From Nitrosomonas sp. sh817 (GTDB taxonomy: Bacteria; Pseudomonadota; Gammaproteobacteria; Burkholderiales; Nitrosomonadaceae): a stretch of DNA of 64,000 bases. This document shows, piece after piece, positions 61,601-64,000 of the stretch. The DNA is taken from the NCBI RefSeq assembly GCF_030908545.1, contig NZ_CP133083.1, forward strand, positions 2,365,691 to 2,429,690, written 5' to 3'. A program made the position numbers and the translations under genes. Each line of letters starts with the position of its first letter. The first letter of the stretch is position 1. The notes beneath the pieces are model-generated. The model did no database searches, had not been told where the DNA came from, and saw only the letters and a program-made list of their open reading frames with translations.

Positions 61601-61727
61601 ATCCGTATACCTATTGAGCTAATTGAGTCCTGCAACAATCCCTGCGTTTGCCGATAGCTTAATGGATTAAACTACATTGGGCAGCCCATTTTACCATTGC
61701 CCATTTTTAAACGGCTGATTATATTTT

Positions 61728-62423
61728 GTGCAATTCCTGACTGAAACTCCTTGCATCCTTTGCGGTGTCCATACATCAGAGGATTTTTGCAAGCCTTGTC
61801 ACGATCATTTGCCACGCTTACCGGCATATTACTGTCCGATTTGCCTTTGGCCGGCGCCGACCGGTGAAATTTGCGGCGCTTGTTTAAAAACTCCGCCGGC
61901 GTTTACCCGCACGATCGCGGCACTGCGTTATGACTTTCCTGCCGACGCATTGATCCAATCGTTGAAATATCAGAACAATCTAGCGATTGCACCGATCCTC
62001 GCCAACCTTCTGTTTGCTCGCTTGCAAACCATCGCCGCAAAACCGGATATCATTGTGCCGATGCCATTGCATCCAATCCGGCTGCGCGAACGCGGATTCA
62101 ATCAGGCAATGGAAATCGGCCGGTATCTCGCACAGCAGATGAAGATTCCGCTATTACCCGATTGCTGCAGCCGCATCAAGCATACACCGCCGCAAACCGG
62201 ATTACCGTGGAAAGCGCGGCAAAAAAATATCCGCAAAGCGTTTGGCTGTACAATCGACTTATCGGGCAAACATGTCGCAGTGCTTGACGATGTGATGACT
62301 TCAGGCGCTTCATTGAATGAACTGGCTGCCGTGTTACGTCAGCAGGGTGCTGCCGAGATCAGCAACTGGGTAATTGCCAGAACCCTGCCGGAATTGAATC
62401 AAACAACAATCCATACCATGTAA
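61728..62423 (+). CDS. comF: ComF-family phosphoribosyltransferase-like protein
   Basis: 231 residues. N-terminal zinc-ribbon-like cysteine pairs (CILC, CKPC, CPIC, CGAC; residues 8-47) are followed by a PRTase domain with VPMPLHPIRLRERGFNQ and the PRPP loop VLDDVMTSGAS. ComF helps DNA pass into the cytosol during transformation and goes well with the type IV pilus genes here. The start is GTG 61728. Confidence 0.92.
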   Translation: MQFLTETPCILCGVHTSEDFCKPCHDHLPRLPAYYCPICLWPAPTGEICGACLKTPPAFTRTIAALRYDFPADALIQSLKYQNNLAIAPILANLLFARLQTIAAKPDIIVPMPLHPIRLRERGFNQAMEIGRYLAQQMKIPLLPDCCSRIKHTPPQTGLPWKARQKNIRKAFGCTIDLSGKHVAVLDDVMTSGASLNELAAVLRQQGAAEISNWVIARTLPELNQTTIHTM

Positions 62424-62442
62424 TCATTGTGGTCCAACAAGC

Positions 62443-62907
62443 ATGTTCAATATCGTTCTCCATCAACCTGAAATCCCGCCGAATACCGGCAATATCATTC
62501 GTCTGTGCGCCAACACCGGCATGCAATTGCATCTGGTCAAACCGCTCGGTTTCCCGCTCCAGGATAAGCAATTATTACGCGCCGGGCTGGATTATCATGA
62601 ATTTGCATCCGTCAAGGTGCACGAAAACTGGAATGAATGTTGCCTGACACTACAGAATCACCGCACGTTTGCGATCACCACAAAAGGCACGCAGCGATAC
62701 GACAAAATCGCTTTTCAGCCAGGGGATGTATTCGTGTTTGGTTCGGAAACCCGGGGACTGCCCGCGCCGGTCATGGAAACCTTTGCGGAACCGCATCGCA
62801 TCCGCATACCGATGGTCGCTGCAAGCCGCAGCTTAAATTTATCCAATACAGTGGCAATCATCGCCTACGAAGCGTGGCGTCAAATCGGGTTTCCGGATGG
62901 AGATTAA
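62443..62907 (+). CDS. trmL: tRNA (cytidine(34)-2'-O)-methyltransferase TrmL
   Basis: 154 residues, SPOUT methyltransferase that modifies the wobble base of tRNA(Leu). MFNIVLHQPEIPPNTGNIIRLCANTG, the FGSETRGLP knot loop and MVAASRSLNLSNTVAIIAYEAWRQ are typical. 19 bp after comF, so co-transcribed. Confidence 0.94.
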   Translation: MFNIVLHQPEIPPNTGNIIRLCANTGMQLHLVKPLGFPLQDKQLLRAGLDYHEFASVKVHENWNECCLTLQNHRTFAITTKGTQRYDKIAFQPGDVFVFGSETRGLPAPVMETFAEPHRIRIPMVAASRSLNLSNTVAIIAYEAWRQIGFPDGD

Positions 62908-62914
62908 AAACGGA

Positions 62915-64000
62915 TTATTGCAAATTCAAGCTATCGCTCAAAATACGCGGCGTTACAAAAATCAGCAATTCGCGCTTGTCGTCCTGTTTTGAGGTATTTT
63001 TGAAAACATTACCTAGTACCGGAATATCACCCAGCATCGGCACTTTATTGACGACTTCATTCTCGGTCCGGTCAAAAATTCCACCGATCACGACCGTTCC
63101 GCCATTTTCAACCAGTACCTTGGTAGTCACTTGTTTGGTATTAATCGGTGGCGGCAAGAATTGATTGATCGGCACGCCGATCTTATCTTGATTAACATTT
63201 AGTTCCATGTCGATCTGGCCATTATGGGTAATCAGGGGCTTTACTTTTAATCTGAGCGTGGCATCCATGAAACGGATACTGGTGGCGCCGCTGCTGGTCG
63301 CTTGCTGATAGGGAACCCGGTCACCTTGTTCTATGATCGCTTCGATCCCATGCGCAGTCACGACACGCGGACTGGCAATCACTCTGCCTTTTCTGTCTGT
63401 TTCCAAGGCGGACAATTCGAGATTGATTAAGCGGCCATTGTTGATTTTCATCAGACTTAATCCCAGCGCGGCGGGACCGCCCAACAGTCCGGTTGCAGCG
63501 GCTGCGGGCAAATTCACATTCAGGTTATTCGCTCCTCCGGCCGCGCCGCCTCCGGCTAATGCACTGGATCCGGTCGCGCTGCCTGAAATACCAAGCCTTT
63601 GGTCCCCTAGGCCGGTGGCGTTCTGAATCCCGAAGCGAGCGCCTAAATTACGGCTGAAAGTTTCGATCGCTTCCACAATACGCGCTTCAATCATTACCTG
63701 TCTTTCAAAAACATCCAATCTCTGAATGCGTTTTCTGACTTCTTCGAGGCGGACTGGGATATCGGTAACGGTTATGGTATTACTGATCTCATCGATATTG
63801 ATGGTGCCACGTTGACTGAGCATCCCTTCAAAGGACATTGAATTGACCCGGCGGTGATTCAAATGATAAATCTCCGAACGCAGCGGTTCCATTTCGGTGA
63901 TTTGCATTTTAGCTTCAAGATCCAGCAGTTCCCGATCCGCCATCTCCTTGCGAGGCGCCACAAAAATCACGTTCCCGTTCTTACGTTTATCCAAATCGTG
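62915..64000 (-). CDS. pilQ: type IV pilus secretin PilQ, C-terminal part
   Basis: Outer-membrane secretin pore for type IV pili. Only the C-terminal 361 residues are visible; the frame stays open to the window edge and the N-terminus lies beyond 64000. It begins within an N1-type domain (KRKNGNVIFVAP), followed by a secretin N domain (NTITVTDIPVRLEEVRKRIQRLDVFERQVMIEARIVEA) and the secretin core with VENGGTVVIGGIFDRTEN and KVPMLGDIPVLGNVFK. Gly/Ala-rich insert (about 140-180) is unusual. Convergent with trmL, 7 bp apart. Confidence 0.93.
   Translation of the reverse strand, partial: HDLDKRKNGNVIFVAPRKEMADRELLDLEAKMQITEMEPLRSEIYHLNHRRVNSMSFEGMLSQRGTINIDEISNTITVTDIPVRLEEVRKRIQRLDVFERQVMIEARIVEAIETFSRNLGARFGIQNATGLGDQRLGISGSATGSSALAGGGAAGGANNLNVNLPAAAATGLLGGPAALGLSLMKINNGRLINLELSALETDRKGRVIASPRVVTAHGIEAIIEQGDRVPYQQATSSGATSIRFMDATLRLKVKPLITHNGQIDMELNVNQDKIGVPINQFLPPPINTKQVTTKVLVENGGTVVIGGIFDRTENEVVNKVPMLGDIPVLGNVFKNTSKQDDKRELLIFVTPRILSDSLNLQ

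Noticed and set aside
61601..61727. BirA operator upstream of bioB
   Set aside because: No sequence close to the TTGTAAAC-type dyad was found, so biotin control here is left open.

Overview
The window looks like a chromosomal segment of a betaproteobacterium, most likely a Nitrosomonas-type ammonia oxidiser (Nitrosomonadaceae). The evidence is the hfq-hflX-hflK-hflC-DUF2065-hisZ-purA and ilvB-ilvH-ilvC-psd-pssA-leuA gene orders, a bioB-F-H-C-D operon, PEP-CTERM proteins, type IV pilus genes and many periplasmic haem proteins. The genus is an inference from memory of gene order; no rRNA or tRNA gene was recognised to confirm it.

Layout. 1-5.4 kb is a one-carbon block: the 3' part of glutathione-dependent formaldehyde dehydrogenase, S-formylglutathione hydrolase and, further on, formate-tetrahydrofolate ligase. 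Between the hydrolase and the ligase lies a small accessory islet holding a two-gene cassette of unknown function, a palindromic repeat, a 48-bp duplicated fragment of the hydrolase 3' end, and a lone PD-(D/E)XK nuclease-like gene. 5.4-8.5 kb is a 1015-residue protein with two HNH/NS-type nuclease-like modules, an N-terminal segment like that of cargo of extracellular contractile injection systems, and about nine glycine/tyrosine repeats. It is the most unusual gene here. 8.5-14.2 kb has a PhoB-type regulator behind a Pho-box promoter, a c-type cytochrome/porin gene split by one in-frame stop, an RTX M10 metalloprotease, small secreted proteins and a GNAT acetyltransferase.

14.2-20.7 kb is the hfq-hflX-hflKC-hisZ-purA block. 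21-25.7 kb has a di-haem peroxidase, rppH, proS, a lytic transglycosylase and a TlpA-like thioredoxin. 25.7-35 kb is the branched-chain amino acid and phospholipid block plus tldD and a nitrilase-family hydrolase. 35.2-38 kb is glnE. 38-44.5 kb holds a pilin with a sigma-54-like promoter, a GAF-PilB ATPase, a metallo-beta-lactamase-fold protein, a universal stress protein, a TerC-like protein and a patatin.

44.7-57 kb is more accessory: a prolyl iminopeptidase, a lipase gene interrupted by an IS200/IS605-type element, an EAL-HDOD protein, CheV, several small membrane or hypothetical proteins and two PEP-CTERM proteins. 57.1-61.6 kb is the biotin operon. The window ends with comF, trmL and the 3' part of pilQ.

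The genes read as ordinary housekeeping blocks separated by small accessory patches. Formaldehyde is oxidised to formate by the first two enzymes, and the ligase can return that formate to the folate pool. The pilin, PilB-like ATPase and PilQ fragment belong to one surface system although they are scattered here.
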